Source: Croceicoccus sp. Ery15 | GTDB taxonomy: Bacteria; Pseudomonadota; Alphaproteobacteria; Sphingomonadales; Sphingomonadaceae | DNA: 64,000 bases | Reading direction: 5' to 3' | NCBI RefSeq assembly: GCF_020985305.1 | Contig: NZ_CP087588.1 | Span: 1,054,001-1,118,000 of the forward strand | In this document: positions 15,953 to 24,481 of the stretch, piece after piece | Layout of the letters: each line of letters opens with the position of its first letter | Numbering within the stretch: the stretch's first letter is position 1 | Made by a program: the position numbers and the translations under genes | The notes under the pieces: model-generated | The model's input: the letters and a program-made list of their open reading frames with translations, nothing else | Database searches by the model: none | Told to the model about the DNA's origin: nothing

Positions 15953-16528
15953 ATGCGCGCCATGCATCAGATTTACTTGACCCGGTATTGGGCCGTCCCC
16001 CTGATTCTATTGTCGCAAACAGCCTGCTGGGACGATTCCTCGGCCGAGACCACGACTGCGACATCGGCTGCTACATCGGCTGCAACTTCGGCCGGGGCGG
16101 CCAAGAAAGCCGAGACCATTTCCGACGAAGAGATTTTCACCGCAGCGGGTTTTACCCAAAGCAATGGTGCATGGTCCAAATGCGGCGATCCCGGTACGGT
16201 CAGCTATGAACCGGGCGATATCGTCGATCGCGGCGATTTCAACGGCGACGGCCTGCCCGATGCAGTGGTCGTCGAATATGGCACCTATTGCTTTGGCATG
16301 ACGGGTTCGGGCTATACGCTGGTCAGCCGCAAGACCGACGGCGAATGGATCATAGTGGACGAGCGGCCTGGCATCCTCCGGTTTCTGAACACCAAGGGTA
16401 AGGACGGCTGGCCCGATATCGAGGTCGGCGGCCCGGGCTTCTGCTTTCCCGTGATCGGCTGGAACGGCACCAGCTATGAAACCGTGCGGTGGGAGTATGA
16501 GGGCAAGGCCTGTCAGAAACCGTACTGA
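15953..16528 (+). CDS. Putative lipoprotein of unknown function
   Basis: A protein of up to 191 residues (188 if started at the ATG at 15962) with a signal peptide ending in a lipobox-like SQTAC, then a low-complexity ATSA repeat stretch and a soluble domain. A DRGDFNGDGLPDAVVVEYG segment resembles Ca-binding FG-GAP/VCBS-type loops. Four Cys residues in the mature domain may form disulfides. I do not recognise a specific family. It lies downstream of the PilZ gene and convergent to flagellin, with a strong hairpin between them. Confidence 0.7.
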   Translation: MRAMHQIYLTRYWAVPLILLSQTACWDDSSAETTTATSAATSAATSAGAAKKAETISDEEIFTAAGFTQSNGAWSKCGDPGTVSYEPGDIVDRGDFNGDGLPDAVVVEYGTYCFGMTGSGYTLVSRKTDGEWIIVDERPGILRFLNTKGKDGWPDIEVGGPGFCFPVIGWNGTSYETVRWEYEGKACQKPY

Positions 16529-16548
16529 CCGCACCGTAAAAGCGAAAA

Positions 16549-16576
16549 GGTCCGGCGGTCGTGAAACCGCCGGACC
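16549..16576. terminator. Bidirectional terminator between lipoprotein gene and flagellin
   Basis: An 11-bp perfect inverted repeat (GGTCCGGCGGT at 16549-16559, ACCGCCGGACC at 16566-16576) with a 6-nt loop lies between two convergent genes. No long T run follows, so efficiency is uncertain. Confidence 0.75.
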
Positions 16577-16635
16577 CGAACGATCACCCACATCGGGGGG
16601 AATGATACGGGCGATAGCCCTTTGATCGACGCCGC

Positions 16636-17463
16636 TTAACGAAGCAGCGACAGGACGTTCTGCTGGCTCTGGTTCGCCTGGCTCAGCATGGCGGTCGACG
16701 CCTGGCTCAGGATCTGGGCCTTGGCGAGAGCGGTGGTTTCGGCCGAATAGTCGGTGTCTTCGATCCGCGAACGCGCGTCCGACAGATTGGTCGAATTGGT
16801 GGTGAGGTTGTTGACGACGCTTTCCAGACGGTTCTGGCCAGCACCCAGCGTGGCGCGCGTGGCCGAAATGTCGGTCAGTGCGGCATCGACATTGGTGATC
16901 GTCGTCGCGGCCAGCGCTGCGGTCGTCACGTCGAGTGCGGTTGCATCCATATCGGTGATATCCAGCGCCTTGCTGGTCAGCGTGACGACATCGGTTGCCG
17001 CTGCGCCCGTGGCGATCGAAAAGGTCACATCGGTCGCGCCGTCGGTGCTGAACAGGGCCACGCCGTTGAACGTCGTATTGCCGAGAATATCGCCGATCTG
17101 CGAAGTCAGCTCGGTCACTTCGGCCTGCATATAGGCGCGGTCGTCGGCATCGTTATAGGTGCCGCTCTTCGACTGGACGGCCAGTTCGCGAACGCGCTGC
17201 AGCATGTTGGTCACTTCGTTCAGCGCGCCTTCCGTCGTCTGCGCAAGGGCAATGCCGTCATTGGCATTGCGGATGCCCTGGCTCATGGCGCGCACGTCCG
17301 ATGTCATCTTGGTCGCAATGGCAAGACCAGCCGCATCGTCCTTGGCGCCGTTGATGCGCTTGCCGGTCGACAGGCGTTCCATGGCGGTGCCCAGCTGGCG
17401 GTCGGCAGAAATCGAAGCAGCCGAAGCTTTCATCGCGGAAATATTGGTGTTGATTACGGTCAT
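16636..17463 (-). CDS. fliC: Flagellin
   Basis: A 275-residue flagellin. The N-terminal D0/D1 region (INTNISAMKASAASISADRQ, LSTGKRINGAKDDAAGLAIA) and the C-terminal region (YSAETTALAKAQILSQASTA, then QANQSQQNVLSLLR) are canonical; the variable middle is very short, so the filament surface domains are nearly absent. It is the only flagellin in the window. A 5' leader of roughly 110 nt separates it from a TAAA-N15-CCG element. FliS and FliD, encoded at 30.7-32.5 kb, serve its export and capping. Confidence 0.97.
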   Translation of the reverse strand: MTVINTNISAMKASAASISADRQLGTAMERLSTGKRINGAKDDAAGLAIATKMTSDVRAMSQGIRNANDGIALAQTTEGALNEVTNMLQRVRELAVQSKSGTYNDADDRAYMQAEVTELTSQIGDILGNTTFNGVALFSTDGATDVTFSIATGAAATDVVTLTSKALDITDMDATALDVTTAALAATTITNVDAALTDISATRATLGAGQNRLESVVNNLTTNSTNLSDARSRIEDTDYSAETTALAKAQILSQASTAMLSQANQSQQNVLSLLR

Positions 17464-17577
17464 CGTTGAAACTCCTGGTCAAAGAATTTGGGTCAGAGAT
17501 TTTGTGTAGTCGTGATTGAAACTCTGGGTTTCGCTTTCCCGGTCGGCCAAGCCCCCATTTGGCCCGGCTGCCACCAT

Positions 17578-17606
17578 GAAAAGCGGACATCGCTTCAGGA
17601 GTTTAA
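17578..17606 (-). promoter_or_regulatory. Candidate sigma-28 promoter of flagellin
   Basis: On the minus strand TTAAACTCC (TAAA at 17605-17602) is followed after exactly 15 nt by CCGCTTTT (from 17586). The layout and the TAAACT(T/C)C start are shared with the flgM element. It differs from the enterobacterial consensus by one base of spacing and in the 3' half of the -10. Confidence 0.5.
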
Positions 17607-17746
17607 GGGGCCTCGCAGCTTTTTCGGTCCGTTCCGGATCGAATGCTTAACGACTAGGTGATTGTCCCTATCCGCTTCGTGAAATTCGTTTCCTGTCTCC
17701 CCTTTAAAAGCGGTCACGAACGAAGCTGCATTAAGGGGGGAACCTG

Positions 17747-19069
17747 GTGTCCGCGGTTCAGTACACGGAAAAGTCGCGCGCCTTGCATGGCGCGCTTATG
17801 CAACGAATGTCGGCCATCTGCGGGATCACGCTGGGCGGCGCACCGGTTTTCGTCCGCGACGCGGAAGAGGATACCGCCCCGCCGCCAAAGGCGCGCGTGA
17901 TCGAACTGGCGCGCGGCGATGCGCTGTTCATCGTGCGCAAGGGCGCACGCCATATCGCGGTCACCTATGTAGATGCCATGTCGGATGGCGCGCTGGCCGC
18001 CGCGCTATGCGCCCTGTCCGGCCCCGAAGATCCGATCGCGGGCGATCCGGAAAGCCTTGCGATCTTTGCCTTGGCACAGCGGATCGCGGCCAGCGACATA
18101 CCCGTTCTGATCAATGGCCCGACCGGCACCGGCAAGGAAGTGCTGAGCCGTTTCGTCCATTCCCGCAGCGCTCGGGCGGACAAGCCGTTTATCGCGGTCA
18201 ATTGCGCCGCCATGCCCGAAACCATGCTGGAAGCGATGCTGTTCGGTTACCAGAAGGGCGCATTCACCGGTGCCAATGCCGCAAGCGAGGGTTTTATCCG
18301 TGCAGCCGACGGCGGCAGCCTGCTGCTGGACGAGATCAGCGAGATGCCGCTGGCTTTGCAGGCGAAGCTGTTGCGCGCCTTGCAGGAACAGGAAGTCGTG
18401 CCCATCGGCGCGAGCGTTCCGGTCAAGGTCGATGTGCGCATCATCGCCGCGGCCAACCGCGACCTGCCGCTGGAAGTGGCCGAGGGGCGTTTCCGGCAGG
18501 ACCTTTATTACCGGTTGAACGTGTTCCCGCTGGGTCTGGAAGCGCTGGAGCGCCGGCCGCAGGATATCGCCCTGCTGGCGCAGGCGATGCTGATGCGCCA
18601 TTCCCCGGCGCTGGGCGCAGTGCCCTGCATCGCGGACTGCGCGATCGACGAGCTGAAGGGCCATAACTGGCCGGGCAATGTACGCGAGCTGGAAAACGTG
18701 ATCCGCCGCGCCTTGCTGCTGTCCAGCGGCGCGATGTCGATCACCGCCGATCACATCATGTTCGACAAGGCTCCCTTGCTCGACAAGACCCGCGCGCGGA
18801 TCGAGACGTGCGAGGAGCCGCGAGAAAGCGCCCGTGTCATTCCGCTGCTACGTTCATCGCGCGAAGAGGCATGCCTGTCCGATGTGAAGCAGGAATCCGA
18901 AACCCGCGCGATCCTGCAGGCGCTGGAAGATTGCGACGGCAATCGCCTGCGCACCGCCGACCGGCTGGGCATTTCCGAACGCACCCTGCGCTACCGCCTT
19001 GCCTCTATGCGGGAAGCGGGCGTCGAAATCGAACGCTATGCCAGCGGAGGTGCGCAATGTCGGCGCTGA
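17747..19069 (+). CDS. flbD: FlbD/FleQ-like sigma-54-dependent activator
   Basis: A 440-residue activator starting at a GTG after AAGGGGGGA. Residues 1-95 are not a recognisable phospho-receiver. The AAA+ domain has Walker A GPTGTGKE (124-131), the sigma-54 contact loop GAFTGA (171-176), Walker B SLLLDEI (191-197) and the WPGNVRELENVIRRALLL region. A Fis-type helix-turn-helix ends the protein (NRLRTADRLGISERTLRYRL). It overlaps fliE and probably activates the local sigma-54 promoters. FlbD, which lacks a normal phosphorylation response, is the closest match by context; FleQ is the other option. Confidence 0.88.
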   Translation: MSAVQYTEKSRALHGALMQRMSAICGITLGGAPVFVRDAEEDTAPPPKARVIELARGDALFIVRKGARHIAVTYVDAMSDGALAAALCALSGPEDPIAGDPESLAIFALAQRIAASDIPVLINGPTGTGKEVLSRFVHSRSARADKPFIAVNCAAMPETMLEAMLFGYQKGAFTGANAASEGFIRAADGGSLLLDEISEMPLALQAKLLRALQEQEVVPIGASVPVKVDVRIIAAANRDLPLEVAEGRFRQDLYYRLNVFPLGLEALERRPQDIALLAQAMLMRHSPALGAVPCIADCAIDELKGHNWPGNVRELENVIRRALLLSSGAMSITADHIMFDKAPLLDKTRARIETCEEPRESARVIPLLRSSREEACLSDVKQESETRAILQALEDCDGNRLRTADRLGISERTLRYRLASMREAGVEIERYASGGAQCRR

Positions 19070-19437
19070 ACTCCTTGGGCACTGCCGGAACCGCTCCGGC
19101 CATGAACGTCCAGCAGATCATCGACCTGCGCAACCGCATTATCGAGCGGAACGACGCGCTGCAGACCATCCACGCGTCCGAAACCGCCCGCGCCGCAAAC
19201 CCGGCGCAAGGTGCTGCGCAAAGTTTCGACGATACGCTGCAATCGATGCTGGGCGGCGTGAATGCGGCCCAGTCCCGCGCCCAGGATGTCAGCGCCGCAT
19301 ATCAGCGCGGCGAAGTCACCGATGTGGCGCAGGTGATGCTGGCCCGTCAGGAAGCCGGCGTCGCGTTCGAAGCCACACTGCAAGTCCGTAACAAGCTGTT
19401 GTCCGCCTATCAGGACATCATGCGGATGGGGGTTTGA
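19057..19437 (+). CDS. fliE: Flagellar hook-basal body protein FliE
   Basis: A 126-residue protein whose C-terminal part (QSFDDTLQSMLGGVNAAQSR, EVTDVAQVMLARQEAGVAFE, RNKLLSAYQDIMRMGV) is characteristic of FliE, the adaptor between MS ring and rod. The ATG at 19057 lies inside the end of the activator gene (13-nt overlap), so the two are coupled. It precedes fliF by 3 nt. Confidence 0.95.
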   Translation: MSALNSLGTAGTAPAMNVQQIIDLRNRIIERNDALQTIHASETARAANPAQGAAQSFDDTLQSMLGGVNAAQSRAQDVSAAYQRGEVTDVAQVMLARQEAGVAFEATLQVRNKLLSAYQDIMRMGV

Positions 19438-19440
19438 TCC

Positions 19441-21120
19441 ATGGCCGATCTCGTTCCGACCATGCCGCAGGACGTGCCCCTGGGGTCGCGTGCCGTGGCG
19501 CTCACCGCTCCGCTGTTCGACCGGTCCGGCGGCCCCGTTCTGACCCGCCTGCGCAATTTCACCGCGCAGGAACCGGTGCAGCGCATGATCCCCGCCTTTG
19601 TCGCGGTCAGCGCATTGGGGCTGGCCGCGCTGGCATGGGCCCAATTGTCGCCCGCGCCGCAACGCATGCTCTATTCCGATCTGGGCGATGCGGACCGCGC
19701 CGAAGTGACCCAATTGCTGGATGCGCAGGGCATCGGCTGGCGCATCGACAATGCGACCGGCGTGCTGACCGTGGATGAAGAGGATTTCTATCGCGCCCGC
19801 ATGCTGGCCGCGTCGAACACGTCTTTGGGAGCGCCCGACAGCAGTATCGAAATGCTGGACGCGCTGCCGCTGGGCGCGAGCAAGACGATGGAAGGCGAAC
19901 GCCTTCGCGTCGCGCGCGAGCGGGAGTTGCAAATGACCATCGCCGAAATCGATGGCGTGGAAAGCGTGCGCGTCCATCTGGCCGAGGCCGAAAGATCGGC
20001 CTTCGTGCGCGAGGATACGCCCCCGTCGGCATCGGTGATGGTCCGGCTCGCGCGCGGGCGGCAGCTGGCGGATTCGCAAGTGCGCGCCATCGTCAATCTG
20101 GTCGCGGCATCGGTTCCCGGCATGTCGGTCGATGCGGTGCGCGTGGCCGACCAGCAAGGGCGGCTGTTGTCCGATCCGGTCCAGAAGACCGACGACCGGC
20201 TCGACCTGCAGGCCCGGATAGAGGACAAGCTGCGCAGCCAGATCGCCCATTTGCTGACCCCGATGTTCGGCGAGGGCAATTTCACCAGCGAGATCCAGGC
20301 CGAAATCGACATGGATCAGGTCACGCGCGCCAGCGAAAGCTATGACCGCAATGGCGCGCTGCGCAGCGAGAACCTTGTCAACAGCCAGTCCGTGGCCGCA
20401 GGCAATGCCGCGGGCATACCCGGCGCCCTGTCCAATACCCCTCCCCCCGCGGCCGAGGCGCAGGACCGCGCGCCCGAAGGCGGCGAAGTGACCCAGGGCG
20501 GCAGCGGCGCATCGGAAAGCAGTGCAAGCCGCAGCTGGGAACTGGGCCGCGAGGTTTCGGTGGCCAACAGCGCGCCGGGCGGCGTGAAACGCCTGTCTGT
20601 GGCAGTCGCGCTCAGCAAGGAAGCGCTGGGCAGCGCGAGCGCGCAGGAAATCGACAATATCAAGGCGCTGATCGGCTCTGCCGTCGGGGCCAATGCAGAG
20701 CGCGGCGATCAAGTAACCGTGATCGCCCGCAGTTTCGAGGCGGTGGAGGCCGATGGCGCCGCCTTTTACGAGACCGGATGGTTCGCGCGGCTGCTTCGCA
20801 TCGGCGGAGCCATAGTGATCGCGCTTCTGGTCGTCCTGCTGGGCCTGCGCCCGTTCCTTAAAAGCCTGCGCGAGAGGAAGGAAACGCCTGTGCCCGCGTT
20901 GCAGGTCCGGCAGGACACATCAGGCAGCGCCGTGCCGGAGGGTGACGGCAAGCTGCTTGCCATCATGGATGCCGCCGCGCGCCGCGACGATCTGAACCGC
21001 AAGGTCGGACTTGCCCGCGAACTGATTGAGGAGAAGCCCGACGATGCACTGGCCGCCCTGCGCGAAATGTTGAGCGCAAAGCCCGGGAAGCGGGCCGATG
21101 CATTGCCGGAGGCGACATGA
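19441..21120 (+). CDS. fliF: Flagellar MS-ring protein FliF
   Basis: A 559-residue protein of normal FliF length. A first transmembrane helix (MIPAFVAVSALGLAALAWAQ) is followed by the ring-building motifs (LYSDLGDADRAEVTQLLDAQ, TMEGERLRVARERELQMTIA, ARVHLAEAER-like VRVHLAEAERSAF). A second helix near residue 445-465 (IGGAIVIALLVVLLGLRPFL) precedes the FliG-binding C-terminus. Its stop overlaps fliG by 4 nt. Confidence 0.97.
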   Translation: MADLVPTMPQDVPLGSRAVALTAPLFDRSGGPVLTRLRNFTAQEPVQRMIPAFVAVSALGLAALAWAQLSPAPQRMLYSDLGDADRAEVTQLLDAQGIGWRIDNATGVLTVDEEDFYRARMLAASNTSLGAPDSSIEMLDALPLGASKTMEGERLRVARERELQMTIAEIDGVESVRVHLAEAERSAFVREDTPPSASVMVRLARGRQLADSQVRAIVNLVAASVPGMSVDAVRVADQQGRLLSDPVQKTDDRLDLQARIEDKLRSQIAHLLTPMFGEGNFTSEIQAEIDMDQVTRASESYDRNGALRSENLVNSQSVAAGNAAGIPGALSNTPPPAAEAQDRAPEGGEVTQGGSGASESSASRSWELGREVSVANSAPGGVKRLSVAVALSKEALGSASAQEIDNIKALIGSAVGANAERGDQVTVIARSFEAVEADGAAFYETGWFARLLRIGGAIVIALLVVLLGLRPFLKSLRERKETPVPALQVRQDTSGSAVPEGDGKLLAIMDAAARRDDLNRKVGLARELIEEKPDDALAALREMLSAKPGKRADALPEAT

Positions 21121-22124
21121 TGACTGGGCAAGATGGCGACGCGGCCACGCGCGCCGCGCTGATGGTGATGATCCTTGAGGAAGAACAGGCCGCGAAACTG
21201 CTGGCCCGTCTGGAGCCGGAGGAATTGCAGGTTCTGGGCAACCGCATGTGCGCGCTGGAACAGGTGGAAGGGGGCGATCTGGATGACGCGCTGGTCAGCT
21301 TTATCGACCGGATCGGCAAAAGCTCGCTCTCGACCCACGACCAGATCGGCAAGGTCCGCAGCCTGATGACCCGCGCGGTCGGATCCGTAAAGGCCGATAA
21401 TCTGATGCAGCGGATCAGGCCCGAACAGGCGCGCCCATCGCCATTGCAACTGATCCGCTGGCTGACGCCGGAATCGCTGGTGCCGCTGGTCCGCGACGAA
21501 CATCCGCAGGCGATCGCCGTGCTGCTGGTGCAGCTGGAAGCGCAGATCGCGGCAAAGGTATTGCACCAGTTGCCCGACGATGTGCAGGGCGAAGTGGTGC
21601 GCCGCGTGGCAACGCTGGGCCCCGTGCGCAGCGACGCGCTGGCCATTCTGGAGGAAGTGCTGGAGCGCCGCATTTCCGAACATCACGGTCAGGCCGTGCT
21701 GAAGATCGGCGGACCGCGCGAGGCAGCGGAAATCACCAATAATTCGGATAAGGCGGCCGAACGGCGGATCATGCCGGTGATACAGGATTTCGATGCCGAT
21801 CTGGCCCGCAAGGTCGAGGACGAGATGTTCACCTTCGACGATCTGCTGAAACTTGATCGCCAGAACATGGGCACGCTGCTGCGCGAGATCGAGAGCGAAG
21901 TGCTGGTCGTCGCGCTCAAGGCTTTGCAGGACGACGATCTGAAACTGTTCTTCGCTGCGATGTCCGAACGCGCCGCCGAAGGGCTGCGCGACGAAATGGA
22001 CGAACGCGGGCGCGTCCGGCTTGCCGATGTCGATAATGCGCGGCGCGAGATGATCGCCATTGCGCGCCGCCTGTCGGATGCGGGAACCATCAGCTTTGGA
22101 TCAGGCGACGATGAATTCGTTTGA
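21117..22124 (+). CDS. fliG: Flagellar motor switch protein FliG
   Basis: A 335-residue protein with all three FliG domains: an N-terminal FliF-binding domain, a middle domain with EHPQAIAVLLVQLEAQIAAK, and a C-terminal domain with the charged torque helix (LDRQNMGTLLREIESEVLVV, then SERAAEGLRDEMDERGRVRL). It transmits torque from the stators to the rotor. The gene overlaps both fliF and fliH. Confidence 0.97.
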   Translation: MMTGQDGDAATRAALMVMILEEEQAAKLLARLEPEELQVLGNRMCALEQVEGGDLDDALVSFIDRIGKSSLSTHDQIGKVRSLMTRAVGSVKADNLMQRIRPEQARPSPLQLIRWLTPESLVPLVRDEHPQAIAVLLVQLEAQIAAKVLHQLPDDVQGEVVRRVATLGPVRSDALAILEEVLERRISEHHGQAVLKIGGPREAAEITNNSDKAAERRIMPVIQDFDADLARKVEDEMFTFDDLLKLDRQNMGTLLREIESEVLVVALKALQDDDLKLFFAAMSERAAEGLRDEMDERGRVRLADVDNARREMIAIARRLSDAGTISFGSGDDEFV

Positions 22125-22710
22125 CGCCCCGCGTATCGCGCGGCTCGATCATCTGGCGGAAGGGGGCGGATTTCGCGCCGATCCACGCTATGGCGGCCTG
22201 CCCGCCCGCCCAGATCCGCGAGAACAGGACCGTGCCGACCGGCAGCGGGCCGCCAGCGATGCCTATGCCCGCGGCTATGAAGAGGGGCGTGCTGCTGCCA
22301 TGGCAGAGGCAGAAGCGCATATGGCGGCAGAGGATGCTGCCCGGACAAAGCTGGGCGATGCGCTGGTCCGCATCGGGACCGAGGATGCGCGCTGTTTGTC
22401 CGAACGATTGCGCGATATTGCGCTCGCCGTGTGCTGCGAAATGCTGGCCCCGCTGACGCTGGACGAGGATGCGCTGAACCGCCGGATCGCCGCCTGTCTG
22501 GCCTTGCTGCGCGATGCCGGGGACCGCGTTCTGCATCTGAACCCCGACGATATCGCTTTGCTGGACGGCGATCTGCGCAAGGATTTGACGATTGCACCCG
22601 ATGCGACCCTGCCGCGAGGCGAAATACGCATCGAAACCGCCGATGGCGGGGTTGAGGACGGTCCGGCGACATGGCGCGCTGCCATTGCCGAAGCGTTGAA
22701 GACATGTTGA
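22111..22710 (+). CDS. fliH: Flagellar export ATPase regulator FliH
   Basis: A 199-residue protein in the expected slot between fliG and fliI. It has a variable N-terminus, a helical Ala/Glu-rich middle (YARGYEEGRAAAMAEAEAHM) and a C-terminal domain like FliH/YscL (HLNPDDIALLDGDL...). FliH dimers bind FliI and hold it near the export gate. The ATG at 22111 overlaps the fliG end by 14 nt. FliH sequences diverge, so the name rests partly on position. Confidence 0.85.
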   Translation: MNSFDAPRIARLDHLAEGGGFRADPRYGGLPARPDPREQDRADRQRAASDAYARGYEEGRAAAMAEAEAHMAAEDAARTKLGDALVRIGTEDARCLSERLRDIALAVCCEMLAPLTLDEDALNRRIAACLALLRDAGDRVLHLNPDDIALLDGDLRKDLTIAPDATLPRGEIRIETADGGVEDGPATWRAAIAEALKTC

Positions 22711-24026
22711 CGGCCGAGCGGCTTGCCCCGCAAATCCCCCTTCTGTCGTTGGGCCCCGCCCGTTTCGGGCTGGTCGCGGCCTGTGACAATGGCTTGCTGG
22801 AAGTAACCGGCCTGTCGCTGCCGATCGGCTGTATCTGCCGGATCGAGCAGGAGAGCGGGTCCGATATGGCTGCCGAAGTCATCGGTTTCCGCAATGGCCG
22901 CACGCTGATGATGATGCTGGGCGATAGCGCGCTGCTGTCCCCCGGATCGCGTGTTTATCCCGAAGGGCGCCCCGGCATGGTGCCCGTGGGCGAAGCGTTT
23001 CTGGGCCGTGCGGTCGATGGCAGGGGTCACCCTATCGACGGCGGGCCGCCGGTGCAGGTCGCGCAATTCTGGCCCGCGGGCGGCATGCGGAGCGGCGCGC
23101 TGGATCGCAGTCCCGTTACCAGACCGTTCGACTGCGGCATCCGCGCGATCAATGCGCTGGCCACGATGGGACAGGGCCAGCGCATTGGCATCATGGCCGG
23201 ATCGGGCGTAGGCAAATCGGTGCTGATCGACATGATCGCGCAGGGCGCGGATGCCGATATCGTGATATTTGCCCTGATCGGCGAACGCGCGCGCGAGGTT
23301 TCGGGCTTTGTCGCGCGGCATATGTCGGGCGCAAAGCGCCAGCGCGCGATCACCATCGCCGTACCTGCCGACCATGCGCCCAATCTGCGCCTGCGCGCCG
23401 CGCAGCTGGCCGTGGCACAGGCCGAATATTTCCGCGCACAGGGCAAAAGCGTGTTGCTGATCATGGACAGTCTGACCCGCGTGGCCCACGCCGCGCGCGA
23501 GATCGGCCTGCTGCTGGGCGAACCGGGATCGGCTCGCGGCTATCCGCCATCGGCCTTGGCGATGATCAACCGGCTGGTCGAACGCGCGGGCAATAGCGCG
23601 CAGAGCGGCGGGGCCGTCACCGGCATCTATACCGTTCTGGCCGATGGCGACGATGAAAACGATCCCGTGGTCGACACTGCCCGCGCCATTCTGGACGGGC
23701 ATATCGTGCTGTCGCGCGCCATTGCGCAGCGCGGGCAATATCCGGCGATCGATGTCGGTGCCTCTCTATCGCGCGTGATGAGCGATGTCGCGGGGCGCGA
23801 GCATCGAACCGATGCCACCGTGCTGCGCGCGCTTTGCGCTTCGTATGAGGCGAACCGCGATCTGGTGCTGATGGGTGCCTATCGCGCGGGAGCCGACGCA
23901 CAGCTTGATCGCGCCATGGCGATGCAGCCCGCGATACAGGGCTTTCTGGCACAGGAAACGGACGAGCTCTGCCCGCTGGATAACAGCGTGGCGGCTTTGC
24001 ATGCGCTGGTAGCGGGGCCGCCGTGA
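22704..24026 (+). CDS. fliI: Flagellum-specific ATPase FliI
   Basis: A 440-residue F1-beta-like ATPase. Walker A is AGSGVGKS (165-172), Walker B sits in SVLLIMDSLTRVAHAAREIG, and the EPGSARGYPPSALAMINRLV segment is typical of FliI/YscN. It energises export of rod, hook and filament subunits. The ATG at 22704 overlaps the fliH stop by 7 nt and the gene overlaps fliJ by 4 nt. Confidence 0.97.
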   Translation: MLTAERLAPQIPLLSLGPARFGLVAACDNGLLEVTGLSLPIGCICRIEQESGSDMAAEVIGFRNGRTLMMMLGDSALLSPGSRVYPEGRPGMVPVGEAFLGRAVDGRGHPIDGGPPVQVAQFWPAGGMRSGALDRSPVTRPFDCGIRAINALATMGQGQRIGIMAGSGVGKSVLIDMIAQGADADIVIFALIGERAREVSGFVARHMSGAKRQRAITIAVPADHAPNLRLRAAQLAVAQAEYFRAQGKSVLLIMDSLTRVAHAAREIGLLLGEPGSARGYPPSALAMINRLVERAGNSAQSGGAVTGIYTVLADGDDENDPVVDTARAILDGHIVLSRAIAQRGQYPAIDVGASLSRVMSDVAGREHRTDATVLRALCASYEANRDLVLMGAYRAGADAQLDRAMAMQPAIQGFLAQETDELCPLDNSVAALHALVAGPP

Positions 24027-24442
24027 AACAGGACCGGCACGCGCTGCAACGCCTGCGCCGCCTGGAACGCGTGCGCGAAGTGGCGAAGCAGACCGCCGTG
24101 ATGGAGTCTGCCGAGGCCGAGGGCACTTTGGGCCAGCTTGTGGCCCTGCGCGACCGGACCCGCGCAATTGCGGCATCCTATCGACCGCCGGTTGCCGAAA
24201 CGGATGGCGGCGACCTGCGCCGCATGCGCGCCTTTGTCGAAGGTGTCGGCAGGCTGACCGGCCAGACCGAGCAGGACATTACCGCCGCGCAATCGCGCGC
24301 CGATGCGCTGCGCGGCGATCTGGCCGCTGCCCAGCGCCGCCTGTCGCTGGCGAGCGAGCGCACCATCCGTTGCCGCAAGGCGCTGAACGCGGAAAGACCG
24401 GCCGAAACACCGGCGCGGCGGAGCAACTGGCACGAAACTTGA
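24023..24442 (+). CDS. fliJ: Flagellar export protein FliJ
   Basis: A 139-residue, almost entirely helical basic protein (QRLRRLERVREVAKQTAVME) of FliJ size, beginning with GTG in a 4-nt overlap with fliI. FliJ is the central stalk of the FliI ring and couples it to FlhA. Sequence similarity in this family is low; identity is supported by the fliHIJ order and coiled-coil character. Confidence 0.82.
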   Translation: MKQDRHALQRLRRLERVREVAKQTAVMESAEAEGTLGQLVALRDRTRAIAASYRPPVAETDGGDLRRMRAFVEGVGRLTGQTEQDITAAQSRADALRGDLAAAQRRLSLASERTIRCRKALNAERPAETPARRSNWHET

Positions 24443-24443
24443 A
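24426..24443 (+). promoter_or_regulatory. Candidate sigma-54 promoter of fliK
   Basis: TGGCACG at 24428-24434, four bases, then TTGA at 24439-24442. The -24 half is perfect; the -12 half has GA where GC is expected. It starts 54 nt before the fliK ATG, matching the spacing of the other three sigma-54 elements, and overlaps the end of fliJ. Confidence 0.55.
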
Positions 24444-24481
24444 AGGTATCGGGAGAACTCTAGCCAAGCGGACCCGATGCC

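Noticed and set aside
19036..20712. 558-codon minus-strand frame over fliE-fliF
   Set aside because: Antisense to fliE and fliF; His/Arg/Gln-rich composition typical of a shadow frame.
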